A DNA stretch of 64,000 bases from Mycoplasmopsis lipofaciens ATCC 35015 (GCF_000686585.1 NZ_JMKY01000006.1:22961-86960); one strand, 5' to 3'. Counted from the first letter of the stretch, positions 22,022 through 32,048 are shown. Notes: generated by a model from the letters alone, not told the origin. Made by a program: numbers and translations.

Positions 22022-22211
22022 TGGTTAATTTTTATCTCCTTAATAAAACGTTTAGGTAATCAGCATTATTTTTCTACGCTTACAATTAGAATAGCATAAA
22101 AAAATTCTTAAAAAAACAAAAGAATAAAAAACTTGTTTTGACTAAAAAAATATTCCATTATTTTAATAAATAAAATAAACAATCAAACATTTTAGTTTTA
22201 TCATCTTCAAA

Positions 22212-22260
22212 GATAAAAAAATAGAAATATCATTTACTTTAAACGATATTTCTATTTTTT
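22212..22260 (-). terminator. intrinsic terminator of the infB-apt end
   Basis: A long inverted repeat (AAATAGAAATATC with GATATTTCTATTT, loop of 13) abuts the apt stop codon. On the minus strand it ends in TTTTTTT. Confidence 0.8.
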
Positions 22261-22771
22261 AAAATTTCATTAACGAAATAACTTCCACATTTTCTTTTTC
22301 TAAGACTTTTCTTCCATTTAAATCTTTTAATTCTAATAATAGAATTACTTTTTTTACAATGGCTCCTTGTTCTCTTAATAAAGAAATAATTGCATTTGTT
22401 GTGCCACCGGTTGCTAAAACATCATCAACTATAGCAACTGTTTGCCCTTTTTTAACAAATCCTTTTTGAATTTGTAAAACATTATTTCCATATTCTAAAT
22501 CATAATGTTTTGAAAAAACTTCTCCGGGTAATTTACCAGGTTTTCTAACCATAATAAATGGTTTTTTTAAAAATGCAGAAACAGGTGTTCCAAATAAAAA
22601 ACCTCTTGCATCTGGTCCAACAATAATATCAACATCATTAGCAAATTCCGACATTGTTTTAATTGTGTAATTTAATGCTTCTCCATTAGCTAATAAAGGT
22701 GAAATATCTTTAAAAATTATTCCTTTTTTTGGAAAATCTTTTATATCTCTAATGTATTTTTTTAGTTCCAT
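22259..22771 (-). CDS. apt: adenine phosphoribosyltransferase
   Basis: Apt makes AMP from adenine and PRPP, a key purine salvage step in organisms without de novo purine synthesis. The 170-residue protein has the family start YIRDIKDFPKKGIIFKDISPLL, the flexible-loop region RKPGKLPGEV and the PRPP-binding motif VAIVDDVLATGGTT near residues 118-131. It lies 18 bases downstream of infB on the same strand and ends at a terminator, so it is probably co-transcribed with the translation operon. Confidence 0.97.
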   Translation of the reverse strand: MELKKYIRDIKDFPKKGIIFKDISPLLANGEALNYTIKTMSEFANDVDIIVGPDARGFLFGTPVSAFLKKPFIMVRKPGKLPGEVFSKHYDLEYGNNVLQIQKGFVKKGQTVAIVDDVLATGGTTNAIISLLREQGAIVKKVILLLELKDLNGRKVLEKENVEVISLMKF

Positions 22772-22789
22772 AATAAATCCTCAAATAAA

Positions 22790-24595
22790 TTATATTGTAA
22801 CTGGAACATCTTCAAAAAATTCTAAGATATCATCTTCTCTTATATCATTAAATTTTTTGATATGTGTTCCAAAATCTTTACCTTTTTCAACTTCTTTAGC
22901 ATCATTCATTTCTCTTTTTAAAGAATCGATTTGGCCTTGGTGTATCATTTTTCTTCCTCTAAAGACTTTCACCTTACAATTGGATTTTACAACGCCTTCA
23001 TCCATCATACATCCAGCAATTGTACCAACTTTAGAATAAGTAAATAGTTTAATGATATGAGCCGAACCAATTTTTCTCTCTTCATACACAGTTGTTTTTT
23101 CGCCATCTAGAAGAGATTGCATATCCTTAGTAACATCAAAAACAACTTTATAATAAATCATTTTAACACCTTGTTGTTTAGCACTTTGTTTAATACTTGG
23201 TGCAGGTTTAATATTAAAGTTTATAATTAACGCATTTGCTGTTTGTGCAAGTAATAAATCAGCATTGGATACTTGTCCTGCTTGTGCTCCTATAACTTTT
23301 ATAATTGCCTCATCATTATTCATTCCATGAATTGAACTTTTAATAGCTTCAGCGGTTCCTTGTACGTCAGAACGAATTATTATGTTTAAAACTTTTTTAC
23401 CATCTTCACTTATTGATGAATTTGTTCTTAATGATAGTTCACGAGTTTTATCCATCATTGCTTTTTCTTGAGCAATTTTTTTAGCAAATTTTTCATCTTC
23501 CATACCAACAAATTTATCGCCTGCTAAAGGAGCAACATTTAGTCCAGAAACAACAACTGGTGTTCCAGGATGAGCATGAGCCATCTCATTACCTACAGCA
23601 TCATGAAGTGATTTTATTCTTCCGTAACTTGAACCAGCAACAATAAAATCACCTTTATAAAGAGAACCATTCTCAACAATAAGAGTTGATACAACACCAA
23701 CACCTTTGTCTATTCTGCTTTCAATAACAGTACCTAATGGTTGTCTTCTTCTATTAGCTTTTAAATCCATTAATGAAGATAGGAGAGTAATAGCTTCTAG
23801 AAGTTCTTCAATACCTTGTCCTGTTTTAGCAGATCCATACACAACAGGTGTATCTCCGCCATATTCTTCAATAATTACATCATTTTCAGATAATTCTCTT
23901 TTTATTTTTTCAACATCTTTTGACTGTTTATCCATTTTATTAACAAAAACTATAATTGGAGTTTCGGCCTGTTTTGCATGTTCAATTGCTTCTTTTGTTT
24001 GTGGCATAACACCATCATCAGCAGCAACAACTAAAATTACTATATCTGTTATTTTTGCGCCTCGAGAACGCATTTCTGTAAATACTTCATGACCTGGCGT
24101 ATCAATAAATGTAATTTTATTACCTTTATGGAGTGCTTGATATGCTCCTATATGTTGTGTTATTCCTGAACTTTCACTTAAAGCAACTTTTGTTTTTCTT
24201 ATGTAATCAATTAAGGTTGTTTTACCATGATCAACATGCCCCATTATTGTAATAACAGGAGGTCTTGATACTAACAATTTAGGATCATCCTCAAAAACAA
24301 CATTATTTAAAAAATTTGCTGCATCAATGCTTTGTTCCTTTTTAAAATCTAAATTATTTTCAACACATATTTCTGCAATTTCTTCTTCATCTAATACATG
24401 ATTGATTTGATACATTTTTCCTTTTAACATAAATTTTTTTATTAATTCATTTGGGTTTATGTTAATTTTTTGAGCAAATTCTCCCAAAGGCATTTTATTT
24501 GTAAAAACAAATACACCATTTTTTATTTCTGTTTTTACATCAATTAATTGTGTTTTAATTGCTTCAACATTACTTACTCTATTTTTTTTAGGCAT
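22790..24595 (-). CDS. infB: translation initiation factor IF-2
   Basis: IF-2 is the GTPase that positions fMet-tRNA on the 30S subunit. The 601-residue protein lacks the long variable N-terminus of other bacteria and has only a small IF2_N domain (FAQKININPNELIKKFMLKGK). The G-domain follows, with G1 GHVDHGKT at 119-126, G3 DTPGHEVF and G4 NKMD, then domains II-IV. This short form is normal for mollicutes. It overlaps the 3' end of ylxR and is the last large gene of rimP-nusA-ylxR-infB. Confidence 0.98.
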   Translation of the reverse strand: MPKKNRVSNVEAIKTQLIDVKTEIKNGVFVFTNKMPLGEFAQKININPNELIKKFMLKGKMYQINHVLDEEEIAEICVENNLDFKKEQSIDAANFLNNVVFEDDPKLLVSRPPVITIMGHVDHGKTTLIDYIRKTKVALSESSGITQHIGAYQALHKGNKITFIDTPGHEVFTEMRSRGAKITDIVILVVAADDGVMPQTKEAIEHAKQAETPIIVFVNKMDKQSKDVEKIKRELSENDVIIEEYGGDTPVVYGSAKTGQGIEELLEAITLLSSLMDLKANRRRQPLGTVIESRIDKGVGVVSTLIVENGSLYKGDFIVAGSSYGRIKSLHDAVGNEMAHAHPGTPVVVSGLNVAPLAGDKFVGMEDEKFAKKIAQEKAMMDKTRELSLRTNSSISEDGKKVLNIIIRSDVQGTAEAIKSSIHGMNNDEAIIKVIGAQAGQVSNADLLLAQTANALIINFNIKPAPSIKQSAKQQGVKMIYYKVVFDVTKDMQSLLDGEKTTVYEERKIGSAHIIKLFTYSKVGTIAGCMMDEGVVKSNCKVKVFRGRKMIHQGQIDSLKREMNDAKEVEKGKDFGTHIKKFNDIREDDILEFFEDVPVTI

Positions 24596-24864
24596 TTATT
24601 GTCCTCCAATTCTTTCTCTATATCTAAATAAACATTTTTGTTTACTGCAAATCTAAATGTGCGATTTAAACCCTTAGTTTTAACAAGTTTTTGTCAATTT
24701 TCAATAGTTGGGATGAAATAGGCACCCCTTCCTTTTTTAGTTTTATTAATATCTAGAGATATTATATTGTTTTTTTTATCAAAATCTATACGAACCAATT
24801 TATTAATCTCAACTATTTCGTTTGTTGCGATGCATTTTCTCAAATATTTTTTATCAGTCTTCAT
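24574..24864 (-). CDS. ylxR: YlxR-family RNA-binding protein
   Basis: A 96-residue basic protein (one TGA as Trp) with the YlxR/DUF448 pattern: RKCIATNEIVEINKLVRID, then GRGAYF and an NRTFRFAV segment. It is found between nusA and infB in most Firmicutes. It is thought to bind RNA, and proposals link it to RNase P, but the exact role is unsettled. The ATG at 24864 (or the adjacent one at 24867) overlaps the end of nusA, and its stop lies inside infB, so the three genes are translationally coupled. Confidence 0.9.
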
Positions 24865-26413
24865 CATCAATATCATTAAAGTCAAAGTTTGAATCTAAAC
24901 CAAAATTTTTCAAATCTTCATCAACAACAAAATTTTTTGCAACTTCTTTTGCTTTTTTATAATCATCATTTGAGGTTATTTCATCAGTTATTATTTGTTG
25001 TTTAACTGTTTCTTTATCATTTTGTTCTTCATATGTGTCAGGATTTTCTTCTTTATGTTTTGCAAATAAAGCATCAAAATCTAGATCTGCATATTTATTT
25101 TCAAATGATTCTTTTTCTTGCGCTTCAAATGCTTGAACATCATTTTCAAAAACATCCATATTAATGTTAGTGTTATTAAATGTAACTTGTGGTTTAGTTC
25201 TTCTATTTGAATATCTTTGCGGTTTATAAGATTTGAATGTCATTTGTTGTAATTCTAACAATTTAGATTCGTTAAAGTTAATTCCTTTTTCTTTAGCGTC
25301 TTCAACACTAATAATATCCAAACTTGTTCCAGTTAAATTTGATGCAAGAGTTGCATTTACACCTCTTTTACCAATTGCGGGTGTTAAGCCATTTTGTGTA
25401 ACTATTACATAAAATGCTTTTTGTGTAGAATCAGATTTTTCAACAACATCAAGTATTCTAGCAGGTTGCATTGCATTTGTTATATATGTTTTTATATCAT
25501 CGCTATATAAGATAACATCAATTTTTTCTCCATCAATTTTTTTACTTATAGCATCAATTCTTTTTCCATTTTCACCTATAATTGCACCATATGGATCAAA
25601 ACCATCTGTTAAACTGTTTGCTAATTCTGTTTTTTGAATAGATACTTTTGTTCTTTCTCCTGGTTGTCTTACAATATTTTTAATTGATATTAATCCTTGA
25701 TTAATTTCAGGTATTTCGTTCTTCAAGATATTTTCAACAATTTTAGGTGAATCTAATGAAACTGTTATTTGACTTAGTTTGGTATCTGGACTTACTTCTT
25801 CAATTACTACATCATGATAGCTACCTGGGTTAATATTTCTTTTAGAACTAATTAAATGTGGAGGTAAATAACCTGTAACATCATTTTCAAATTTAACATT
25901 TCAAGAATTATTATTATTATTTTTTGATGTAAAAATAACTTTTACCGATTCTCCTATTTTAGAAATAAATTCATTATAAATCATTTTCTTTTGTAGGCTT
26001 GATATTCCTTGTTTTAACATTTGAGTAAATATTTTTAACAAATTTTGTTTTGATGACTGATTCAATACGTTGGTTATATCAATTTCAAATTTGATTAAAT
26101 CACCAATTTGTGCTTTTTTTTGTATTTTTTTAGCATCTGCCAAATGTACTTTTGAAACAATCTCATCTGGTGTTATTTCTTCTTCATTATCAACAACTTC
26201 CATATTTGTATTGTATATATGAACTAATTGTTTTTCTTCATCAAGTTCAAAAACAATTTCAGCCTCTGGGTCTATTTTATTATTTATTATTTTGTTAGCC
26301 TCATCATTAAACACTTGTATTAAATCATTTAGTTCAAAATTATTTTTATTCTTATATTCCATTATTACTTTGAATCATAATTCAGTATTATCTGGTTTTT
26401 TATTAGCAGGCAT
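24851..26413 (-). CDS. nusA: transcription termination/antitermination factor NusA
   Basis: NusA binds RNA polymerase and modulates pausing, termination and antitermination. The 520-codon frame has the N-terminal polymerase-binding domain, an S1 domain and two KH domains (PGERTKVSIQKTE, then DPYGAIIGENGKRIDAISKKIDGEKIDVILY and AIGKRGVNATLAS). An acidic C-terminal extension of about 130 residues (rich in Asp and Glu) replaces the acidic repeats of E. coli NusA and is specific to this lineage. The start has an AGGAG. The last codon before the stop is a TGA-encoded Trp. Confidence 0.97.
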
Positions 26414-26432
26414 ATTTTTGCTCCTTTTATTA

Positions 26433-26876
26433 TTAAATATTTAGATATTTTTCTATTTTTTGAATATTTTCTTTTTCAAGTTGAATTTTTCTCATTTGAC
26501 CTTTGTTATTCCATAATAAAATTAAGAAATCGTTATTTTTTTCAAGTAATTTACCGATAAATTCATTATTTTTATATTGATTCTTTTTTAATTTAATTTT
26601 TAATTTTTCACCATACATTTCTTGACATAAATCTTCAAAAACAAAGTCATATTTTACTCCAGGTGATAATATTGAAAGATTATCAAAATTAATTTTATTT
26701 TCAAAATTTGCATCAATAAATTCATTAATTTGTTTTGTAATATTTTCTATTTCTTTAATATCATGAGAATTAACAACAACTTCTAAAACTTCTACATTTA
26801 ATTCCTTATCATGATTTATTTTGGCACTTATAACTTTTTCTTTAAATTTATCTTTTAAAACTAAGTTTCAATTCAT
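26433..26876 (-). CDS. rimP: ribosome maturation factor RimP
   Basis: RimP is needed for maturation of the 30S subunit. The 147-residue protein is divergent but has the two-domain pattern: an N-terminal alpha/beta part with the ISPGVKYDFVFEDL element (the family has 'SPGL-rpL') and a C-terminal Sm-like barrel (YGEKLKIKLKKN). The assignment is strengthened by its place as the first gene before nusA. The ATG at 26876 is preceded by AAGGAG. A terminator-like hairpin precedes it in the leader. Confidence 0.85.
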
Positions 26877-26888
26877 TTATACTCCTTA

Positions 26889-26919
26889 AAAAACAACAAA
26901 GAGTTGCAAGCAGCAACTC
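26889..26919 (-). promoter_or_regulatory. terminator-like leader hairpin before rimP-nusA (attenuator candidate)
   Basis: Between the minus-strand -10 box (26943-26948) and the rimP Shine-Dalgarno lies a perfect seven-base stem GAGTTGC/GCAACTC (26901-26919). A T-rich run TTTGTTGTTTTTT follows, then AAGGAG directly. It has the form of an intrinsic terminator inside the operon leader. Because nusA is in the operon, autoregulated attenuation is a reasonable inference. Confidence 0.6.
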
Positions 26920-26942
26920 ATATATATTCAACTTGTGAAATT

Positions 26943-26973
26943 ATTATAACATATTTTATTTTTAGTATATAAT
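26943..26973. promoter_or_regulatory. divergent -10 boxes for rimP operon (minus) and rpsT (plus)
   Basis: TATAAT is present on the minus strand at 26943-26948 and on the plus strand at 26968-26973, 19 bases apart. They drive the divergent rimP operon and rpsT. Confidence 0.65.
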
Positions 26974-27036
26974 TTCAAATGATTTTTTCTACTATTATTT
27001 TTTAATAGTAAATTTATGAAAAAAGGGAGGCTTATT

Positions 27037-27312
27037 ATGGCAAATATTAAATCAAAAGTAAAAAGCATTGCAAAAATGGAAGAATTTAGAATTCGTAACA
27101 ATGCTATGAAAACAAGAGTTCGTAAAGCAATTAGAGCTGCAAGAGAAGCAGTGTTAGCAAAAGATGAAAAAACTAAAGAATTAGTTCAAAAAGCACATTC
27201 ATTAATTCACACAGCAGTTCAAAAAGGTGTATTTCATCCTAACAAAGGTGCAAGAAAATCATCACGTTTAGATAAATTTGTGAACGAACAAAATGCTAAA
27301 AAAGAAGCTTAA
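27037..27312 (+). CDS. rpsT: 30S ribosomal protein S20
   Basis: S20 is a small basic helical-bundle protein that binds 16S rRNA early in 30S assembly. The 91-residue frame starts MANIKSKVKSIAKMEEFRIRNNAMKTRVRKAIRAAREA and ends with the conserved KGVFHPNKGARKSSRLDKFVN. I chose the ATG at 27037 because GGGAGG lies seven bases upstream; an in-frame ATG at 27016 lies before that site. A hairpin ACTATTA/TAATAGT (26991-27009) in the leader is AT-rich and may be structural only. Confidence 0.97.
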   Translation: MANIKSKVKSIAKMEEFRIRNNAMKTRVRKAIRAAREAVLAKDEKTKELVQKAHSLIHTAVQKGVFHPNKGARKSSRLDKFVNEQNAKKEA

Positions 27313-27328
27313 TAAGTTTTCTAACATG

Positions 27329-27357
27329 AATCAACTTGTAAAAAAGTTGATTTTTTT
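27329..27357 (+). terminator. intrinsic terminator of rpsT
   Basis: The stem AATCAACTT/AAGTTGATT with a six-base loop is followed by TTTTT, 16 bases after the rpsT stop. Confidence 0.9.
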
Positions 27358-27403
27358 ATAATTTTATTTTATTTTCTTAAAAATATGGATTTTATAATCA
27401 ATT

Positions 27404-27895
27404 ATGTTTATGAATAGTAAAAATAGAGGAATGTTATTAGAGCAAATTATAAATCAAACATTAAGTTATTATTTTGAAAATAATATTGCGTATATAGAAA
27501 AAAAGAACTTACCAATAAAATTTTTTAAAGTCGATAATAGAACACTAAAAGATGCATTTATTTATAAAAAAAGTACTGTGGATTATATAGGATGCTTTAA
27601 AGGCAAATTTGTTGCATTTGAAGCTAAAACAACAAATTTGCCTAAATTGCCTAAAAATAATATTTTGCAACACCAGTGAAATTATTTATTAAATATTGAT
27701 AAAAATGGTGGATTAGCATTTTTTATTATTTTGTTTAGTTTTTGTGATGAATTTTATTTAATTTCAGCTAGAAAACTTAGTGAAATTATTGGAACTTCTG
27801 TTTCTTATGAACATATAAAAAAAATAGGGTTTAAAATCGAATTAACCTTTCCAGGAATTATTGATTTTTTACCCTATTTGAATAAAATTAATTAG
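27404..27895 (+). CDS. recU: Holliday junction resolvase RecU
   Basis: RecU cleaves Holliday junctions in recombinational repair. The 163-codon frame (one TGA as Trp) shows NRGMLLEQIINQTLSYY, the nuclease core STVDYIGCFKGKFVAFEAKTT (Asp, Glu and Lys of the metal site) and the following LQHQWNYLLNI and GGLAFFIILF. A TATAAT box at 27393-27398 lies only 6-12 bases before the two candidate ATGs (27404 and 27410), so the message is probably leaderless. Its 3' end overlaps the convergent HU gene by four bases. Confidence 0.9.
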
Positions 27896-28167
27896 AAATT
27901 AACAATGTCTCTTAAATATTTAGATGGTGTAAATTTAACAACACGTTTTTCAGGTACAATCATATCTTCACCGTTAAAACTATTTTTAGTTTCACGTCCA
28001 GCTCTTATTCTGGTTTCAAATATACCTAAATTAGATAATTGAACTTTGTCTTCTGCAATTAATTGTTCTTTTAAAACAAAAACAAAAGCATTAAAAAATT
28101 GATCACCAACTCTAACGGGAACATCCATCATTTCAGATACTTTTGCTACAAATTCTTTTTTTGTCAT
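27892..28167 (-). CDS. HU-like nucleoid protein
   Basis: A 91-residue protein of the HU/IHF family: MTKKEFVAKVSEMMDVPVR, a dimer core and the DNA-binding arm region IFETRIRAGRETKNSFNGEDMIVPEKRVVKFTPSKYLRDIV. The arm contains Pro at the tip region (VPEKRVVKF). I chose the ATG at 28167, which has an AAAGGA upstream, rather than the one at 28182. It bends and compacts DNA as a dimer. The coding ends overlap with recU tail to tail. Confidence 0.93.
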   Translation of the reverse strand: MTKKEFVAKVSEMMDVPVRVGDQFFNAFVFVLKEQLIAEDKVQLSNLGIFETRIRAGRETKNSFNGEDMIVPEKRVVKFTPSKYLRDIVNF

Positions 28168-28238
28168 AATATTTCCTTTCATATTTTGAGTTATTTAATA
28201 TGTTTTTGAAACTCGTTTATATATATAATACTATAAAA

Positions 28239-28294
28239 TAAAAATTGTTTTACTTTTTTTGCTATTTTATAGGCACAAAAGTAAAACAATTTTT
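28239..28294 (-). terminator. intrinsic terminator of the cmk-der operon
   Basis: A long inverted repeat (AAAATTGTTTTACTTTT with AAAAGTAAAACAATTTT) with a loop of about 20 bases ends, on the minus strand, in TTTTTATTTT. Its proximal arm touches the der stop codon. Confidence 0.7.
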
Positions 28295-29600
28295 ATTCTA
28301 ATCCAGATTTATTTTTAAAAATTAAATTAATTGGACATCCAGAATAATCAAGTACTTGTCTAATTTGTTTTTCTAAATATCTTTCATAACTAAAGTGAAT
28401 ATATTTTCTATTATTAACAAAGAAAACAAATGTAGGAATTTTATCTTGAGTTTTTCTTGCAAAATAAATATTTAATCTTCCGCCATTATAAGGCGCAGCG
28501 GGTTGAATCATTTGTGTTTCTCTTATCATATTTGATAATACAGATGGTTTAACATCTCTTTCTAAATTTTGTTTTACTTGCATAAATTTGTCTAAAAGCT
28601 TTTCAATACCAAATTTAGTTTTTACAGAAACAAAACAAACAGGAACTCATGGAACAAAATGAAATCTATTTCTTAACATTTTTTCATAAGTATCTTTATT
28701 ATATTCTTCTTTATTAATAATGTCTCACTTGTTAACAACAATAATAATTGGTTTATTATTTTCTAAAGCATATCCAATAATACGAGCATCAAAATGTGAT
28801 AGTGGTTTTGAACAATCAAGCATAATTATCGATAAATTGGATTCGTCTAATGAACTTATAGCCCTCATTAAAGCATATTTATCAACTTTATCTTCTATTT
28901 TACTTTTTTTAGTAATTCCAGCAGTGTCAATAATTTCGAATTCCTCATCTTTAATTTTTACAACACTTTTAACACTATCTCTTGTTGTTCCTTCAATTTC
29001 TGAAACAATTGCTCTATTTTGTCCAGTTAACAAATTTACCATTGAACTTTTACCTGAGTTAGGTCTTCCAATTATTGATAATTTAAACAATTTAGATTCT
29101 TGTTCATTATCTAATGTTAAGTTTTTTAAACATTCGTCTAATACATCACCAACACCGTTACCATGTTGAGCCGATATTCTAAAAATTTTGTCTGTGCCTA
29201 AACCATATCATGAGTAGTTAAACGCAGAAATATTATCTAATTTATTTGCTACTAAAACAACTGGTTTGCCAGTTTTTCTTAACATATTGAATATCATAGC
29301 ATCGTCATTAGTTATATCAGACATTCCATCAACCATAAATATAATTACATTAGCTTCTTGAATTGCAATTTCTGCTTGAATTCTAATTTGTTCTTGGAAA
29401 GGTTTATTTTCAATTTCAATCCCTCCAGTATCTATAACTTTTATTTCTTTACCATTTCACATAAAGGTTTCATATAATCTATCTCTTGTAACTCCGGGTC
29501 TATCAAAAATAATTGAACTTCTTTTTCCAACAAGTCTATTAAATAAAGTACTTTTTCCAACATTAGGCTTTCCTATAATTGCAATTACATTATTTCTCAT
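28293..29600 (-). CDS. der: ribosome-associated GTPase Der (EngA)
   Basis: Der has two tandem GTPase domains and a KH-like domain and acts in 50S maturation. The 435-codon frame shows the first G1 [10 protein letters not shown]3 DTGGIE and G4 NKLD, then the second G1 [10 protein letters not shown]3 [10 protein letters not shown] and G4 NKWD. The C-terminal domain ends [21 protein letters not shown], which is typical. Several TGA codons (including the Trp of the second NKWD) are read as Trp. The start overlaps cmk by 11 bases. Confidence 0.97.
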
Positions 29601-30261
29601 TAATTCTCTTTTCTACAATATCAATTATTTTATTTACAACTTCTTCATAGGTCATATTTGTGCATTCTATTTCTATTGCATCTTCTACTTTATGTAATGG
29701 ATCAACTTCTCTATGACTATCTTGATAATCACGTTTTCTAACTTCTTCTAATACTGTGTTGTAATCTTCTTTGAATCCAAGTTCTTTATTTTGTAAAATT
29801 CTTCTTCTAGCTCTTTCTTCCGCTTTAGCTGTTAAAAAGATTTTCACTTCTGCATGTGGCATAATTTTAAATGTTGTGTCACGGCCATCCATTATATAGC
29901 CCTTGCCTATTTTTGTAATTTCTTGAATAAATTTTACAACGTATTCACGAACATTTTTATATTGTGCAATTTTTGAACTGCCCTTTGATATTTCATCGTT
30001 TCTTATATCATGAGATACATCAATATTTTGTAAATAAACATGTTCTTTTTCATCAATTTGAATAATATTATCAATTAAAATATTATTAATTTCACTTTCA
30101 TTTTCTCATGAAATATTTTGATTTTTTGCATATAAAGCAATAGCTCTATAAACACTTCCGGTATTGATAAAAGTATATTTTAGTTTTTTTGCTAATTCTT
30201 TAGACACGGTCGATTTACCTGCTCCTGCAGGACCATCAATAGCGATGTTTATTTTTTTCAT
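29590..30261 (-). CDS. cmk: cytidylate kinase
   Basis: Cmk phosphorylates CMP and dCMP. The 223-codon protein has the P-loop [10 protein letters not shown] at about residues 9-18, the CMP-binding [11 protein letters not shown] segment, GRDTTF (the DGRD motif) and the LID-like [12 protein letters not shown]. The pairing cmk-der is common in Firmicutes, and the 11-base overlap here indicates coupling. One TGA encodes Trp. Confidence 0.97.
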
Positions 30262-30328
30262 AAAACCCCTTTAGCTTATTTTGTTTATGTATATTTTAAA
30301 TTAATAATTATAATATCGTGAATTTAAT

Positions 30329-30799
30329 TTATAAATTTACTTTATTTACAACTAATTCAGTTGTAGATTCCAATGATATATTATCAGTATTATTAAATGC
30401 TGATTCATCATTTAGAAAATCTCCTTCATTTTTGTATATATTTTGATTTTCGATTAAGTAATCAAGATCATTTGATTTAAAAGAAATATTTTGAAAATAG
30501 TTATTTTTAAACTCTTTTGAGTTAATATCAAAAGAGTTAATTTTATCTAAGTAAAAAATGAATTTTTGATTATCAATTGGATTTAATATATTTTCAACAC
30601 GTTTTTTAATTGGCAACATACTATCAATTTCATTATTTTCAAAAATATCAAAATTAGATGTTAATTTTAAAAAAAGTTGATAATTTTTATTCAATATTTT
30701 ATCTTCCTTTAGTAGGTTAGTAAATAAATCTTTTTGAGAATATGGTAAATAAGATTTATTAGATGTTTTTACTTCTATTTTATTATTCGATTTTGTCAT
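30329..30799 (-). CDS. hypothetical soluble protein
   Basis: A 156-residue frame starting with ATG at 30799 with no TGA inside. It is rich in Asn, Lys and Asp and has no signal peptide, membrane helix or cysteine. Composition suggests a soluble protein with a helical middle and an unstructured acidic C-terminus (NDESAFNNTDNISLESTTE). I recognise no family. It lies between dnaJ (upstream, separated by a terminator) and cmk (downstream, 67 bases away). Confidence 0.6.
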   Translation of the reverse strand: MTKSNNKIEVKTSNKSYLPYSQKDLFTNLLKEDKILNKNYQLFLKLTSNFDIFENNEIDSMLPIKKRVENILNPIDNQKFIFYLDKINSFDINSKEFKNNYFQNISFKSNDLDYLIENQNIYKNEGDFLNDESAFNNTDNISLESTTELVVNKVNL

Positions 30800-30812
30800 A
30801 TTATGATTATAT

Positions 30813-30845
30813 AAAAAAACTCTAGTTTTTGTTGCATACTAGAGT
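30813..30845 (-). terminator. intrinsic terminator of dnaJ
   Basis: The stem ACTCTAGT/ACTAGAGT with an 11-base loop lies just after the dnaJ stop. On the minus strand it is followed by TTTTTTTAT. Confidence 0.85.
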
Positions 30846-30849
30846 CTAA

Positions 30850-31959
30850 TTATTTTTTAAATTGTTTTACAAAATTTAAATTTGTATCATCACTGAAGTT
30901 ATCTAACAATTTAGCCATTTCATTAATTTGTTTGGTTTTGAGTTCTGGTATAACAATTTCAAGTTTAATTTTTAAATTACCAACACCTTTTTTAGATTTT
31001 ATACCCTTATTGCTTAAATTTAAAATTTTTCCATTTTGATATGACTTTTTAAGTCTTATTTTTTCACTACCATATGGAGTTGGAACTATAACAATATTTT
31101 CTTTAATAATATCTAAAAATGAAACAGGAAAATCTAAATATAAATCCAAATTATCTCTTTTGAAAAACTTGTGCGGTTTTACTTTGATTATTATATATAA
31201 GTCTCCAGATACTCCTCCATTGAGGCCTTTTTCGCCATAACCATCAATTCTTATTTTATCTCCTGTTTGAGCTCCATCAGGTATTTTAAAAGTAACTTTT
31301 TTAATTTTTCTTTCGTATAAATCACCGTGGCATTTGTGACATACATTTTTAATAGTTTTTCCTTTTCCTCTACATTTCGGACAATATGACATAGATTTTA
31401 TATTACCTAGTGGAGTTCTTGTGACACTAGCAACTTGCCCACTACCATGACATGTAGAACATGTTTCAATATCTTGTATAGACTCAGCACCATTCCCGTT
31501 ACAATTGTCACACAATTCATATTTTACTAATTCTTCTGTAAATTTTTTTCCTTGAATTGCGTCATCGAAGTTTACAAGTATTTCACTTATTAAATCTTCA
31601 CCACGTCTTTTTTTGTTTGCGTTTTGTTGTCTTTGAGATCCACCAAAATTAAACATACTTCCAAAAATGTCATTATTAAAGAAATCAGCAAATCCTCCCA
31701 TACCAGCTCCAACGTCTTCAAATCCTCCCATTCTAGGACCTTCGGCAGAACCATATTTATCATAATTAGATCTTTTAGTAGAATCTCTTAATACCTCATA
31801 TGCTTCGTTTAATTCTTGCATTTTTTGGTCTCCATCGGTTCCTTTATAAACGTCAGGGTGGTATTTCATTGCTAATTTACGGTATGCAGCTTTTATTTCT
31901 CTTTCGGTTGCATTTTTATTAATGCCTAATACTTCATAATAATTTTTTTTACTTGCCAT
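30850..31959 (-). CDS. dnaJ: chaperone DnaJ
   Basis: DnaJ stimulates the DnaK ATPase and delivers unfolded proteins. The 369-residue protein has the J domain with HPD at 34-36, a Gly/Phe/Met linker (GFEDVGAGMGGFADFF), and four zinc-binding repeats (CDNCNGNG, CSTCHGSG, CPKCRGKG and CHKCHGD; the last is altered from CxxCxGxG). The C-terminal substrate-binding domain follows. A CIRCE box upstream places it under HrcA control with clpB. The partners dnaK, grpE and hrcA are not in the window. Confidence 0.97.
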   Translation of the reverse strand: MASKKNYYEVLGINKNATEREIKAAYRKLAMKYHPDVYKGTDGDQKMQELNEAYEVLRDSTKRSNYDKYGSAEGPRMGGFEDVGAGMGGFADFFNNDIFGSMFNFGGSQRQQNANKKRRGEDLISEILVNFDDAIQGKKFTEELVKYELCDNCNGNGAESIQDIETCSTCHGSGQVASVTRTPLGNIKSMSYCPKCRGKGKTIKNVCHKCHGDLYERKIKKVTFKIPDGAQTGDKIRIDGYGEKGLNGGVSGDLYIIIKVKPHKFFKRDNLDLYLDFPVSFLDIIKENIVIVPTPYGSEKIRLKKSYQNGKILNLSNKGIKSKKGVGNLKIKLEIVIPELKTKQINEMAKLLDNFSDDTNLNFVKQFKK

Positions 31960-31972
31960 AATAATTACTATT

Positions 31973-31999
31973 TTAGCATATTCATATTAAGAGTGCTAA
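31973..31999 (-). promoter_or_regulatory. CIRCE operator of dnaJ
   Basis: TTAGCATAT-N9-GAGTGCTAA: the right arm is a perfect CIRCE half and the left arm matches six of nine positions, with the exact nine-base spacer. It lies 13 bases upstream of the dnaJ start, so bound HrcA would block the promoter or early transcript. Confidence 0.85.
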
Positions 32000-32048
32000 T
32001 TTTTATGAAATATTTTATAGAAATATATGATAATGAATAATAACTTTA

